Of a stretch of 64,000 nt of DNA, positions 1 through 9,451 are shown piece by piece. A program made the translations under genes and the position numbers. The notes under the pieces were generated by a model. That model worked only from the letters and a program-made list of their open reading frames with translations, did no database searches and was not told the DNA's origin. This stretch comes from Sphaerulina vaccinii (taxonomy: Eukaryota > Ascomycota > Dothideomycetes > Mycosphaerellales > Mycosphaerellaceae): NCBI GenBank assembly GCA_022570795.1, contig JAKUDP010000009.1, forward strand, positions 1,240,001-1,304,000, in the 5' to 3' direction. Each line of letters opens with the position of its first letter. Within the stretch, counting starts at the first letter, position 1.

Positions 1-39
1 ACATGCATATCCACTGCCACTGACGTGCGATGCGATAGA

Positions 40-465
40 CTACAACTTCTTGCGAATGCCCGAGAATGCAGCATGAGCTTGGCGAGCCTCCATTCTGCTG
101 CCTTCGTTCGTCTGATTCTTCATCTGTCGCTTGAGAGCACGCTTCGACATGGGCGGCGGAGTGACAGTCGCGATGTGAGCTTTTCCCATGGTCTTTGGAA
201 TCGAAGCAGCCGGGCTAAGAGCAGCAGTTTCAATCTCCTTGCAGATGGAGGCGTGCAAGCTCTTGACTAGATGATTAGCCTTGGCCGCATGTCCGTTTCT
301 GACATGAGCCTCAATGTCCTTCCGATGTCCAGCCTCTCTCAGACGTCCATCAGCCATGTTCACGGAAAGCCCTTCCATGTTCACAAACTTGAATGCGGAC
401 TGAAGCTTTCTCATGTGGACTGCATCTTGCTCGACCGCAACCAGTTTGATTTTGACGAGCTCATC
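40..465 (-). other. Open reading frame continuing in phase after the coilin-like stop codon
   Basis: After the TAG (466-468) that ends the coilin-like gene, the same frame stays open for about 141 further codons and stops at 40-42. The first internal ATG, at 414, would give 124 residues. The tail is basic, rich in K, R, H and A, and ends in a cluster of Arg/Lys (SKRALKR near the end, KKL at the terminus). I do not recognise the family. It could be a C-terminal extension reached by readthrough, a former C-terminus cut off by a nonsense mutation, or chance: the opposite strand is also largely open here. I tried to bridge the TAG with an intron using the GTAAGT near 590, but that join creates a stop. 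Confidence 0.3.
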
Positions 466-2709
466 CTACGAGCTCTCTAGATCAAAAACCGGCCGCGACA
501 ACAAACGCGGATCCTGGAGCTCGGCGAACGTGACTGTCTTCGTGGCATCATCGTTGCCATCGTCGCTGAAGTTCTCCATCTCGAACTTACTATAGATTCG
601 AGTGCCGTCTTCGTTGTACTCTTTTGGCTTGTCCTGTTTCAACATGATGGTCCAGCTTCCGTCACCATTGACAGTCTCGATATGTGCAACCTGGGTTATG
701 ACCTTGGGCTGCCACCCAGTAGCTGCAGAGACAGATAGTTCCTGGTATGTGATGAAGTCGCCAGTCTTTGCATCTGCTGCTGACAGCGTTGGCAAGGTAG
801 ACAGCTCAGTGGGCAGATCAGGGAAGAAATCACCCTTCTCTGCATCTGCGACCGCTCCATCGCCATTGCCCAGGAGTGCACCTTCCTCCCAGTACTCATC
901 ATCATCATCCTCGTCAACTTCCGGGTCATCATAGTCAAGAGCATCGCTGCCAGTGCTTTTGTTGTATTTGTCAGGTCGCGCGGACTCCAATTGCTCAGCA
1001 GTTCGGTCGTAGGATTCGACATCACCAGACTTTCTCCCTCTTGATCTCTTACGCTTCTTGGTGGTTTGGTACTGCGGATCCCACCGCTGCTGGAAGGGAA
1101 AAGGTGGCGCAGTGAGACTTACATCCTCATCGACACATTCCACGGCAGTCAAAACGATCTTGTCGCGCCAGGATTCGGGATCCTGCTCTTCGACAGCAAT
1201 TGTGTCTGGTGCGACATCAGTTGCAGCCGGAGCAGGCGCCGCACGCTTAGGGCGGGCTGCGAGCTTCTTCTGTAGCGCGTCACGCTCTTCTTGCGTCTTC
1301 GGTGTACGCAGACCGAGCGAGCCAAAGACGAGTCGACTCATACTCTTTGTGTCGAGGCGCGCACGCTTGGCAGCAGGTGTCTGGTCTGCCTCTGCATCAG
1401 CAGCCTGCGTAGTTGGAATCGAAGGCGTATATGTTCTCTCTGAATCTTGTTGTGTCACAGCGCCCGCGGCGTGTTGAGTTTCAGCGATTATCTGCGTGCT
1501 GGCCGCGTCGCTGGAGTCGAGTTCCATGGCACCTGACAGCGCTCCATTGGGTAGGCTTGACTGCTCCTCTGGCGGTCCATCATCGTCGCCATTCCCGTTG
1601 CCAGCAGTATGCCCGTTTGTGATTTCCACGCCTCCAGATGCAATCTGATCTAGCAACTTCTTGCGCTCCTGCTCCATCTTCGCTTGCTGTGTTACTGCCT
1701 TGACACCATCATCGTCCAAACCTAGACCCTGCTGCCAATTGTGCAGATCCTGCAGTGTGGCAGTCTGTGGCAACGTGCCTGCCTCCTTGAGATGCTTGAG
1801 CTTTTTCGAGTCCCTCCTACGGTTATTCCTCTCCTTAGTTCTAGCATCGCCTTGGTTTGGCAGGCCTTTCTTTTCTGGTGGTGAGGCAAACTTCGCCGCT
1901 GCCTTTGCGACCTTTGCAGGCGCTGACTCGGTGGTGATAGTCACTTGCTCATCGACCCCGTCCCATGACGCTTCGCTTTCACTGTCGCTGGAGCTGGAGC
2001 TACTGTCGTTACTCGAGCTATCCTGGTCGCTTGCGTCGCTATCGCTGGAGTCACTTTCTTCGTCTGAGCTGTCGCTTGAGCTATCACTGCTGTCATTGTC
2101 CACTTCCTTTGGTACAAGCTTGACAGGCTTCTTTGTATTGGACTTGACAGCTTCCTCAGCGACTTCCTCATCACTTTCACTGTCACTCTCGCTGTCCTCC
2201 TCAGCGTCTTCGAGATCCTCATCATCTTCACTGTCGTCGTACTCCTCGTCCTCGGCGGTCGTCACCACCTGCGAGGTCTCCAGCAGCGCAGGTTCACCAT
2301 CATCGACACGCTCTCTCTTCCTCGCAGGAATTTGCACCTCCGGCCGTCGCGGCCTCTTCAACATCGGTCTCCCAAAAGGAATCCCATCGAGGAGATGTCT
2401 CCCATCCTCGCTAATCTGATCTCTCCCTGCAATAGTTCTCGCCCTCAATTCTGCGAAACCCAGCGGCTTAATTACCACTTCATCTTCGTCCTTGAAAGCT
2501 TGACCAACTTCTGTGTAATGAGTTGCTTCATAGCCTCCTACCAGGACAGCGTAGTCGGAGATGTCCCAATTTGTGGATTCGAGCGGGAAGAGCACATTGA
2601 TCTGTTGGAGGAATTGAGAGATGGTTTGCGAGGTCTGTGTTGGTGGAATGGAGTGGAGGATTTGAGTGGGAGGCAATTCGTTGCGTTCTATCCGGAGGCG
2701 GAGACGCAT
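466..2709 (-). CDS. Coilin-like acidic nuclear protein
   Basis: 747 residues in one exon, starting at an ATG. Residues 1-110 form a compact beta-rich N-terminus (begins MRLRLRIERNELPP) resembling the self-association head of coilin-type proteins. Residues about 150-260 are a low-complexity acidic/serine tract (runs of SDSSDSSSDSSDEESDSS type), typical of nucleolar or Cajal-body proteins. Basic patches follow (RRRDSKKLKHLKE, TKKRKRSRGRKSG). The last about 100 residues (from GDFITYQELSVS) look like an atypical Tudor-like fold, as at the coilin C-terminus. Coilin organises snRNP-processing bodies; that role here is inferred from architecture only. The frame continues past the stop (see 40-465). 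Identification is moderate: a generic acidic nuclear protein is the alternative. Confidence 0.6.
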   Translation of the reverse strand: MRLRLRIERNELPPTQILHSIPPTQTSQTISQFLQQINVLFPLESTNWDISDYAVLVGGYEATHYTEVGQAFKDEDEVVIKPLGFAELRARTIAGRDQISEDGRHLLDGIPFGRPMLKRPRRPEVQIPARKRERVDDGEPALLETSQVVTTAEDEEYDDSEDDEDLEDAEEDSESDSESDEEVAEEAVKSNTKKPVKLVPKEVDNDSSDSSSDSSDEESDSSDSDASDQDSSSNDSSSSSSDSESEASWDGVDEQVTITTESAPAKVAKAAAKFASPPEKKGLPNQGDARTKERNNRRRDSKKLKHLKEAGTLPQTATLQDLHNWQQGLGLDDDGVKAVTQQAKMEQERKKLLDQIASGGVEITNGHTAGNGNGDDDGPPEEQSSLPNGALSGAMELDSSDAASTQIIAETQHAAGAVTQQDSERTYTPSIPTTQAADAEADQTPAAKRARLDTKSMSRLVFGSLGLRTPKTQEERDALQKKLAARPKRAAPAPAATDVAPDTIAVEEQDPESWRDKIVLTAVECVDEDVSLTAPPFPFQQRWDPQYQTTKKRKRSRGRKSGDVESYDRTAEQLESARPDKYNKSTGSDALDYDDPEVDEDDDDEYWEEGALLGNGDGAVADAEKGDFFPDLPTELSTLPTLSAADAKTGDFITYQELSVSAATGWQPKVITQVAHIETVNGDGSWTIMLKQDKPKEYNEDGTRIYSKFEMENFSDDGNDDATKTVTFAELQDPRLLSRPVFDLESS

Positions 2710-2889
2710 GGCGATGGAGGATATGGGCGCCGCAGCGCAGACGGAGTTGTGTTGTGTTCGTCAAGGGAAATAAATGTTCAAGGTTCGTGAAGTAAAGTTG
2801 ATAGCTTCGCTTCCGCTCAATCAGGAAGGTAGAACCATCACTTCAACAGTCTTACTATTATCACATGGGGTATCTCAATCTACACATTA

Positions 2890-5583
2890 TTACTGTACAA
2901 TACATTGCCAGCCACTATTGCGCTCAGCTTCGTTCTCGAGTTCTGTCACTCTTTCCTCGATTCTTATGACACCTTTCTCATAGTCTTTCACAGCAGCGCT
3001 AACATCCTCCACTTTGCTCTTCAATGCATCCACCTCATAGTCGAGCTTTGCCGCAAGAGTCTCGATCTCTTTCACACCTTCTTCAAGCCGCTCTTTCTCC
3101 TCTCTCAGCATAGCTCCTGAGTGTGTCTGAAGCTCACGAACAGTCTGTAGATGTGGCAAGTACATATCATCGAGCGTCTCCTGGTCGCGATCTGCTTGTT
3201 CAAGGAAGCCAAGCATCTTTTGTAGCTGTGACTGTGTCCAAGTGGCAGTCTCAGTCTGTAACGCTGTGATGATACTGCGCAGCTTCTTGGCCTCGTTGGC
3301 GATCTGCTCCTGCTCTGCGAGCTGTGCTTTGGCAGAAGCGAAAGGATCATAATCACCTTCATGCAGAGGTTCCCATGACAAGACGCTGTCTTCAGCCAAG
3401 CTAAAGCTCAATTGTCGAGGGTACCCGTGGTCGTCGCGAGATTGGAGCTCTGCTGTAATGTAATGTGAATACGAGACAGTGCGGCGAAGAAGCTGAGACG
3501 CATCCGCTTCGATTTCTGGGTTGCTCGGCAGAACCTCGTTCAGATCCACTCCATTGTACACAGACCCTGCTATAGACGGCAGCTCGGCCGTGCCGGCTGT
3601 TGTGCTGGAGTTGTTTCTCATGCGTTGCTGGTCGCCAGCATCATTTGTTGCAGTCTTGCTCAATGTAGCATAGTCCGGACTCTGCAGACTTTCCTGCGAT
3701 GTGACATCCGGACCGAGTGATTCTGTTGACGGCTCCGCGCTTTTCTTGACACTAGTGACGCTGCCGTTGAGTGCCATATTGAGCCGGCCACTCTGATCAG
3801 CGACAGCATTTGCAGAGACTTGCCTAGACTGGTCCCTCGATGACGCATGGGGGCTGCCAGGACTACTGAGCGCGCTGGTGGGCGATCTGCTGAGCAACGG
3901 GCGTTTGCTGCCTTTTTGCTCGACTGGAGACATCGCTGCTGGATCGTCTACCGAAGGCTTAGGCTTGTGGCCACGGAAGCCTACAGCACCTTTGACTTTG
4001 CTCAAGCCGCTCTTCGCATCCTTCTTGATAGTCGTTGCGCGCTTGAATACTGGGTGAGCATCCTTGTCGCTTTCGTCGCCTTCATCGATAGGTGTGGGGA
4101 CTCCAGAATCGCCATACTGTTCTTGCTCGATCTCCCGTTTCTGCGGCTCACTCCCATCCACTGTACTTTTGCGCCCTGCTGTCCACGTGAATCCACCATG
4201 CTCGTCTGACCTAAAGACGAGGCCTTTGTTGAGTTGAGGGAGTTCTTGTGCGTCCTGGGTTACTTGTTTGTCACCATCACTGATCTTGTGCTTCTTCAGT
4301 GGCTTCCCTAGCCACAACCATTTGCAACGATCACCATAGACCAGTTGCACAAATCGCTCGACATCTACAGTCTCAATCTCAGCAATGCCAGCTCGATCTC
4401 GCCGACCAATACCATCTTGGAGGTCTCCACCCTTTCCGCTGAGTTCAGCTACTGTCGATTTCACAGCTCTCGGCATTGTCCAGTGCACCTTATCAGCTGC
4501 TTTCTGCGTTGCCTTGTGCAGTCTGTCCATGGTCCGTCGGTCCAGCCGGCGTGTACGTGGCAGCCTCTGCTGTTTTTGAAAAGCACTGACAGCCTTCTTC
4601 ATGGTTTCAATGTCGAATGGGTCTGTTGAGACAGGCGCCCCCATCGCGTGCAGTCTGTTCCTGGCTCCCATGAGCATGCCCAGCAGCCCAGCGACAGTGG
4701 TCGGCCCCAAGATCCCATCATGCGGCTCTACGTTATAGTGGTCGCTGCCTATCTCCACCCACCAGTCGTTGATCGCACGTTCTGTGACATCGCACAAGAG
4801 GCCATCTGCATAATCAACCTCCAGCTTGTCAAATAAAGTCAATGCGCTCTGACATAGCCTAATAAGCTCAATGACAGATTTGTAGATGTCATTCTTGTCG
4901 CTGGTCCGATATAGCTGATGGAACTTGACTACAGTGGAGGCTGCAGGCTGTGAGAGTGACAAACCAACACGACCTGAGCAGCCTAGCCTCTTCAGATCTT
5001 CATTGACGAAGAAGTCGAATCTATGCTTGCCTACATCGCCATCGGGTACTGGTATAACAGCCAGCGAAGAAGGAAAGCCAGCCAAATTGGTGACCATAAG
5101 TATACCCAGAGGTGTTTCACGTCGCTTGGCATGAAACTGGTTCAGGGCTTTGAAGTATACCCTCAGCCGTGGAGACCATGTAGACTCATCTGTGGGTACA
5201 CTCAAAACCCCAACCTTGACAGTATGGGTAGGGTCGCCAGTATATGTCGTGATCATGAATGTCGGGTGCATGCGCGAAGTAGTCCATTGCTCGACGATGT
5301 AGCACTCATAGCCTCGAAGATCAGCTCTGCGGTCAACAAGAGTAGTCGAGGCATCTTCTTCTAGGTATCTGAAGGCGACCGGATCCGTGAGTACGAAGCG
5401 CTGCTGGCCAGGTCTAGGTTCCTGGCTGCGGCTCTCTTCCAGTTCCGGATTTCTCTCCCATTGACCAGGCGTTTGTGGGCGTGGCGAAGTCGGTCTCCCA
5501 TCTTGAGCAGGTTGGTTCAACGAAGTAGTCTGTAGTGGTGGCGGTCGAAGCTTCGCGCGTTCCTGCACCGTCTTTGCGGTCAT
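2890..5583 (-). CDS. STB2/STB6-type Sin3-binding protein
   Basis: 897 residues from the ATG at 5583; the frame is open to 5610 but only with a GTG. After a Pro-rich N-terminus of about 70 residues comes a long globular region (about 70-370, with FRYLEEDAS, RGYECYIVEQW and VNEDLKRLGCSGR) that matches the N-terminal domain of yeast STB2/STB6, proteins found by binding the Sin3 corepressor. It includes a peptidoglycan-binding-like segment (DGILGPTTVAGL). A disordered Ser/Pro middle leads to a C-terminal coiled coil (last about 120 residues, heptad-rich from TETATWTQSQ). The protein ends in Cys-Ile-Val-Gln, which fits a CaaX prenylation box. It is divergent from RMD5. Family assignment is fairly secure; a role in Sin3/Rpd3 chromatin control is inferred from the yeast name-givers. 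Confidence 0.75.
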   Translation of the reverse strand: MTAKTVQERAKLRPPPLQTTSLNQPAQDGRPTSPRPQTPGQWERNPELEESRSQEPRPGQQRFVLTDPVAFRYLEEDASTTLVDRRADLRGYECYIVEQWTTSRMHPTFMITTYTGDPTHTVKVGVLSVPTDESTWSPRLRVYFKALNQFHAKRRETPLGILMVTNLAGFPSSLAVIPVPDGDVGKHRFDFFVNEDLKRLGCSGRVGLSLSQPAASTVVKFHQLYRTSDKNDIYKSVIELIRLCQSALTLFDKLEVDYADGLLCDVTERAINDWWVEIGSDHYNVEPHDGILGPTTVAGLLGMLMGARNRLHAMGAPVSTDPFDIETMKKAVSAFQKQQRLPRTRRLDRRTMDRLHKATQKAADKVHWTMPRAVKSTVAELSGKGGDLQDGIGRRDRAGIAEIETVDVERFVQLVYGDRCKWLWLGKPLKKHKISDGDKQVTQDAQELPQLNKGLVFRSDEHGGFTWTAGRKSTVDGSEPQKREIEQEQYGDSGVPTPIDEGDESDKDAHPVFKRATTIKKDAKSGLSKVKGAVGFRGHKPKPSVDDPAAMSPVEQKGSKRPLLSRSPTSALSSPGSPHASSRDQSRQVSANAVADQSGRLNMALNGSVTSVKKSAEPSTESLGPDVTSQESLQSPDYATLSKTATNDAGDQQRMRNNSSTTAGTAELPSIAGSVYNGVDLNEVLPSNPEIEADASQLLRRTVSYSHYITAELQSRDDHGYPRQLSFSLAEDSVLSWEPLHEGDYDPFASAKAQLAEQEQIANEAKKLRSIITALQTETATWTQSQLQKMLGFLEQADRDQETLDDMYLPHLQTVRELQTHSGAMLREEKERLEEGVKEIETLAAKLDYEVDALKSKVEDVSAAVKDYEKGVIRIEERVTELENEAERNSGWQCIVQ

Positions 5584-6040
5584 ATTCGTGCTGGCAGTCC
5601 GCAGTGTCACACAGAAAGCGTGTCACGAAGGCAGATAGAACTGCACATGGCCGTGAGCTAAGGCCTTTTGCCGGGTGCGTATTCCAGAAAGATCGAAATA
5701 GTTTGAAGAATTCGAGTTTGGACTCGATGAGAGTGTGGTGGGTGGTTAGTGAGAGCCAGAATAGTAAGGCTGATATGTTTGTTGCCAGGTTAAAGTCGAT
5801 GGTGAAGGGGAGGCGAGGTTGAAACAGCAACCTGGAAGCGGACCCAAGTCCGGAGGACCTGGACCTCTTGACATGAGCTTCTGATATGCTCTCATCTACA
5901 TCACAAGCCAGATGCGATGCGATGCGAAGAACGACAAGTAACCCAGGAAGGCAGTGAATATTATGATATCTCCATGAGCAAACAACGAGCGCCGAGAGAT
6001 CTACGAAACTGCTTGTCGCCGTTGCTTCGCCTTGGCCACC
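5584..6040. promoter_or_regulatory. Shared intergenic promoter of the STB2-like gene and RMD5
   Basis: 457 bp between two divergent start codons, so it must hold both promoters. The RMD5 start sits in a textbook context, GCCACCATGG. No TATA box or specific factor site was recognised with confidence. Confidence 0.5.
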
Positions 6041-7339
6041 ATGGACGCGATACTAGCAGCTCACGAACAGCAGGAGAAGAAGGGCAACTTATGCAAAGCT
6101 ATACTTGACTGCCAGAAATTGATCGACCTGCTGCAAAACACTCGCGATGCCGTCGCCGAAAGCCCCGATAAGGCGGTGCTGCATCTGGCGAAGCTGTCGA
6201 CGCCTGTCAAGCAGTCGTTCACCAAGATGGAGGAGGACTTGAAGGAGGTCAACAGAGGCATCAACCAGTACTCCAAAGCCCTCAAGGACAAGTTCAAGAG
6301 CGCTGCTCTCCCGACATCCTCCAATGATGCGCTGGCCAGTCAGCCAAATCTGATCAACCGGGCTATTGCTATGCATCTGCTACGAGAAGGCAAGTTCGAT
6401 GTGGCCAAGACGTTCGTGAGGGAGGTGAAAGAGAAGCCGCCATCGGATAGAGGAGACTCTGCGCACTCGGAAGCTGCTGCGGGTATGAGCTGGATTGAGG
6501 ACTTGGAAGATACAGACGAGATGATGCAGGACAGCATGGAGGGCAGATCAGAGGCAGAGATGGAACGGAGTGGCCTGCAGCAGAAGTTTTCGGACATGTA
6601 TCACATCCTTGACGCCTTACGGAATCAGCATAATCTGGGGCCAGCAATAGACTGGGCACATCAACACAGTCAGGAGCTGGAACATCGCGGTTCCAACCTC
6701 GAGTTCGAGTTGAGCAGACTGAAACTTGTCGAGCTCTATCACTCCAGACCAGACAGCATGATGGATGATGAGCCGGACTACTTGGCTGGACCCATTCGAG
6801 CACTGGAATATGCACGAAACGTGCTTCCCACTTTTGGTGAGCGCTACAGTCGCGAAATATCCTCGCTTAGCGCCTCCCTTGCCTTCAGTCCAAACCTCCA
6901 CGACTCTCCCTATAACACTCTCTTCCATAACCAGTCGGCTTTTGAAGAAGCCTCGACATCCTTCACCCGCGAGTTCTGCGGAATGCTCGGTCTCTCATCA
7001 CAATCGCCTCTTTACACAGCAGTCACGGCCGGCGGCATCGCTCTACCAGTACTTGAGAAGTTCGAGCGCGTCATCACGCAGGCGAGGGGTCAATGGACAA
7101 GTGTTAACGAACTGCCTGTTGAGACCCCTCTACCCCCGGGTTTCGCTTTCCACAGTATCTTCGTTTGTCCTGTGAGCAAGGACCAGGCGACTGATGCTAA
7201 TCCGCCGATGATGCTACCTTGTGGGCATGTCCTTGCCAAGGATAGTATGGATATGCATAGCAAGGGCAAGAGTAGGATGAAATGTCCTTATTGTCCACAG
7301 GAATGCCATCCAAGAGACGCGAAGAGGATATACATATAG
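6041..7339 (+). CDS. RMD5: GID/CTLH E3 ubiquitin ligase subunit Rmd5 (Gid2)
   Basis: 432 residues. I chose the ATG at 6041 because of its strong GCCACCATGG context; the frame is open slightly upstream only from a TTG. Order of parts: N-terminal helical region (LLQNTRDAVAESPDK), a LisH-like helix (LINRAIAMHLLREGKFDVAKTFV), a CTLH segment (KFSDMYHILDALRNQHNLGPAIDWAHQH), a CRA-like region, and at the C-terminus a degenerate RING (FVCPVSKDQ, then MMLPCGHVLAKDS and MKCPYCP). Rmd5 pairs with Fyv10/Gid9 to form the catalytic RING dimer of the GID complex, which in yeast ubiquitinates gluconeogenic enzymes. The missing zinc ligands in the RING are normal for this family. Length and motif order fit Rmd5 well. 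Confidence 0.93.
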   Translation: MDAILAAHEQQEKKGNLCKAILDCQKLIDLLQNTRDAVAESPDKAVLHLAKLSTPVKQSFTKMEEDLKEVNRGINQYSKALKDKFKSAALPTSSNDALASQPNLINRAIAMHLLREGKFDVAKTFVREVKEKPPSDRGDSAHSEAAAGMSWIEDLEDTDEMMQDSMEGRSEAEMERSGLQQKFSDMYHILDALRNQHNLGPAIDWAHQHSQELEHRGSNLEFELSRLKLVELYHSRPDSMMDDEPDYLAGPIRALEYARNVLPTFGERYSREISSLSASLAFSPNLHDSPYNTLFHNQSAFEEASTSFTREFCGMLGLSSQSPLYTAVTAGGIALPVLEKFERVITQARGQWTSVNELPVETPLPPGFAFHSIFVCPVSKDQATDANPPMMLPCGHVLAKDSMDMHSKGKSRMKCPYCPQECHPRDAKRIYI

Positions 7340-7708
7340 GACGGAGAAGAGTGCACACTCGCTTTACGCGAAAGCAAGACATGAGATGAATGTTATGATG
7401 TTATGTCCTGATGCATACCCATGACTCTCAAGTTCACGATACGGCGGCAGTAGTGGAGAGTGTTTGGCGAATGACAGAGAGACGTGCACGAAGATCGGGA
7501 CTACATATGTGTCTTACCTCGTTTATCAACTCGGTAGGTTCTGGCTATCCAGCAGTATGCAGCCAGCCTCACCATTTGAGTTTGCAAAACGATGCTACAG
7601 CATGCCGCAGAGCTCAGCGCCCCAAGCACCTGCACCACAACGCAACCGCAACAGCTATTGAGAGTGTCGCAGGCACGTACTAGCACTGCGAGCGATAAGC
7701 CACGCGAT

Positions 7709-7930
7709 ATGTTATCACTAGATATCTGCGACCGTGTCTGCGCACTACCATCAGAGCTCATCGAAATGATCTATACCGACTTCCTCGCCGCGATCGAGAT
7801 GATCCCAATCCACACTATTATACAAGTTGATGCGACATACCGCATGCCACTCGTTCTTCAGATCAATCAAAACTTCCGCAAGAAGTATTGCGAGAGCTAC
7901 TGTGTCCTCAACGACTCCGATCATTCCTGA
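7709..7930 (+). CDS. Short F-box-like protein or fragment
   Basis: 73 residues from the ATG at 7709 (residue 40 of the longer frame that opens at 7592). It contains DRVCALPSELIEMIYTDFL followed by MPLVLQINQNFRKKYCESY. This is the 'LPxELxxxIYxxxL ... PxLLxxNxxxRxEY' pattern of the large, poorly annotated F-box-like families of Dothideomycetes. Full members usually run 200-300 residues, so this is short. The reading frame closes at 7930, while another frame (7827-8126) stays open. It may be a remnant or the first exon of a spliced gene; no convincing continuation was found. Confidence 0.35.
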   Translation: MLSLDICDRVCALPSELIEMIYTDFLAAIEMIPIHTIIQVDATYRMPLVLQINQNFRKKYCESYCVLNDSDHS

Positions 7931-8647
7931 TGTTGCGACGTGGCAAAGATGGAATGCCTCGACAGGTCGAGAGGTCAGTGAAGTTGGGCGTCCGATGATC
8001 AAAGCGGGCATCTCACAGACGTGTCAATACATCACTTGTATTCTGAGCGCAACGTGGCCAATAAAGGCACTCGTTGCTAGTTCGTGGAATGGCAGCTTTC
8101 CAAAGACTTCCGAAAATGGAAAATGAAGAGATAAAATCACTGTGGAGCAAGCCTCATAATAAGGGATTAATATTCGACTGACAGTCTGGACTAGAGTTGC
8201 ATGCCTGGTGGACGCATGAGCGTTCGGATCGCAATGATACAAGAATCAAGAGAGTTCTATAGATAGTGTGAGAGGGAGTCTCTAAAAGCGAGCAACTAAC
8301 TCTAACCATTTGCTTGAAGTCTAGCACAGCTGAATTGCGTCAGGCGAGATTTTCCAAGATAGACGATCATTCCTATACAAGCCTGGAGATCCAAACATGA
8401 TGCGAAGTAAGACATAGAAGAAGGAGAAGATAGGCACAGGGTTTTGGCGATGTACCCCTTCAACTGCGGCTTGAAGAAGCTGCCCTGACACAGGACAAGA
8501 ACATGATATACACTGTGGTGGCTAAGGCGAACACCCTCGTTTTTCCTCAAAGGCTTCGCAGGCTTCTCGCTGAAGGATCTGAGGATGATTGTCGGCGCCT
8601 GCAAGAAATTCAGTGAGAGTGAATGGGCTCAGTGAACCTGGTCGCTT

Positions 8648-8923
8648 TCAAGTCAAATCAATCCTCAGAGCCGTAGCTATGAGTCTTAGGTCGGCCATAT
8701 TAAAGCCCTCAAAATAGTTGGTGTATCTAGTAATGCTTGATTGACACTCTTGTAGATAGTGCTGATAGATGAGAGTTCGCAGCTCTGCTGTCAGGTCTAA
8801 GAGTCGAGATGCATTTGACTTATCTCGAGCTCGACGGGCTCTTGCACTCGCCGCTGTAATCTGGGGTGGTCTGAGGCGTGGCCCTTCGTCGTCACCTCGT
8901 GTTGGCATTTCAGTCTCGAGCAT
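8648..8923 (-). CDS. Second short F-box-like protein or fragment
   Basis: 91 residues from the ATG at 8923. The core, SRLLDLTAELRTLIYQHYL, is the same N-terminal F-box-like signature as in the fragment at 7709, but on the other strand. It is preceded by a basic segment rich in Arg and Ala (SARARRARDKS). The expected long C-terminal part is missing. Function cannot be assigned. Two such pieces within 1.3 kb suggest decaying or recently shuffled members of an expanded family. Confidence 0.35.
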   Translation of the reverse strand: MLETEMPTRGDDEGPRLRPPQITAASARARRARDKSNASRLLDLTAELRTLIYQHYLQECQSSITRYTNYFEGFNMADLRLIATALRIDLT

Positions 8924-9451
8924 CACCGTCTTTTGTGACTCGTTCGCGACTGTGAGTCAGTATAGATCGCGCAGCGTACGTGCTGCCTTGTGAGCAAACA
9001 TTGTCGTAGAGATTTCTCCTTGTCCAGATCGAGGAGATGTTTCGAGAAGTGTCGTTAACCGTTAACGTGACATCAACATAGTCTTGTCGTTTGTCCAAGT
9101 CCTGTAAGTTCCATGCTGATGGCGACCAAGTCATAGAGACAGCTGTAATACCCTACCTTTCTCATCTTCTTGTGTAATGCCGTGTCTCATGTTCTTGCCA
9201 GGGTGGTATTCCCGCGAATTCCTGCGAATCATATCGATGCTGCGGTCCCGATGGGCAGCTTGATCATTGAGCTCACGCTGGCGACTCTTCCTTGACGCAC
9301 TCGCGCGAGGACGATCCCATGTTTCCTGCTCCTGGTGACAAGAAGAAGAGAGTGGAGAGTGGAGAAGAGAATCGCTCATCGCCAAGACGGAAGCACAGGC
9401 GTCAGATGTGATCGAAGGACCCAGTAGCGGACACATAAAAGCAAGGGAGAC
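8924..9451. other. Intergenic stretch upstream of the Zn2Cys6 regulator
   Basis: 528 bp. Several frames are open on both strands, but none carries a motif or coding-like composition that I would defend. It should contain the promoter and 5' leader of the regulator. Confidence 0.4.

Noticed and set aside
40..590. Intron bridging the coilin-like TAG stop from the GTAAGT near 590
   Set aside because: The join to GATGAG creates an in-frame TGA, and the removed stretch is part of the conserved C-terminus.
1661..2419. 252-codon plus-strand frame rich in Ser and Leu
   Set aside because: It is the antisense of the acidic/serine low-complexity tract of the coilin-like gene; such repeats leave the opposite strand open.
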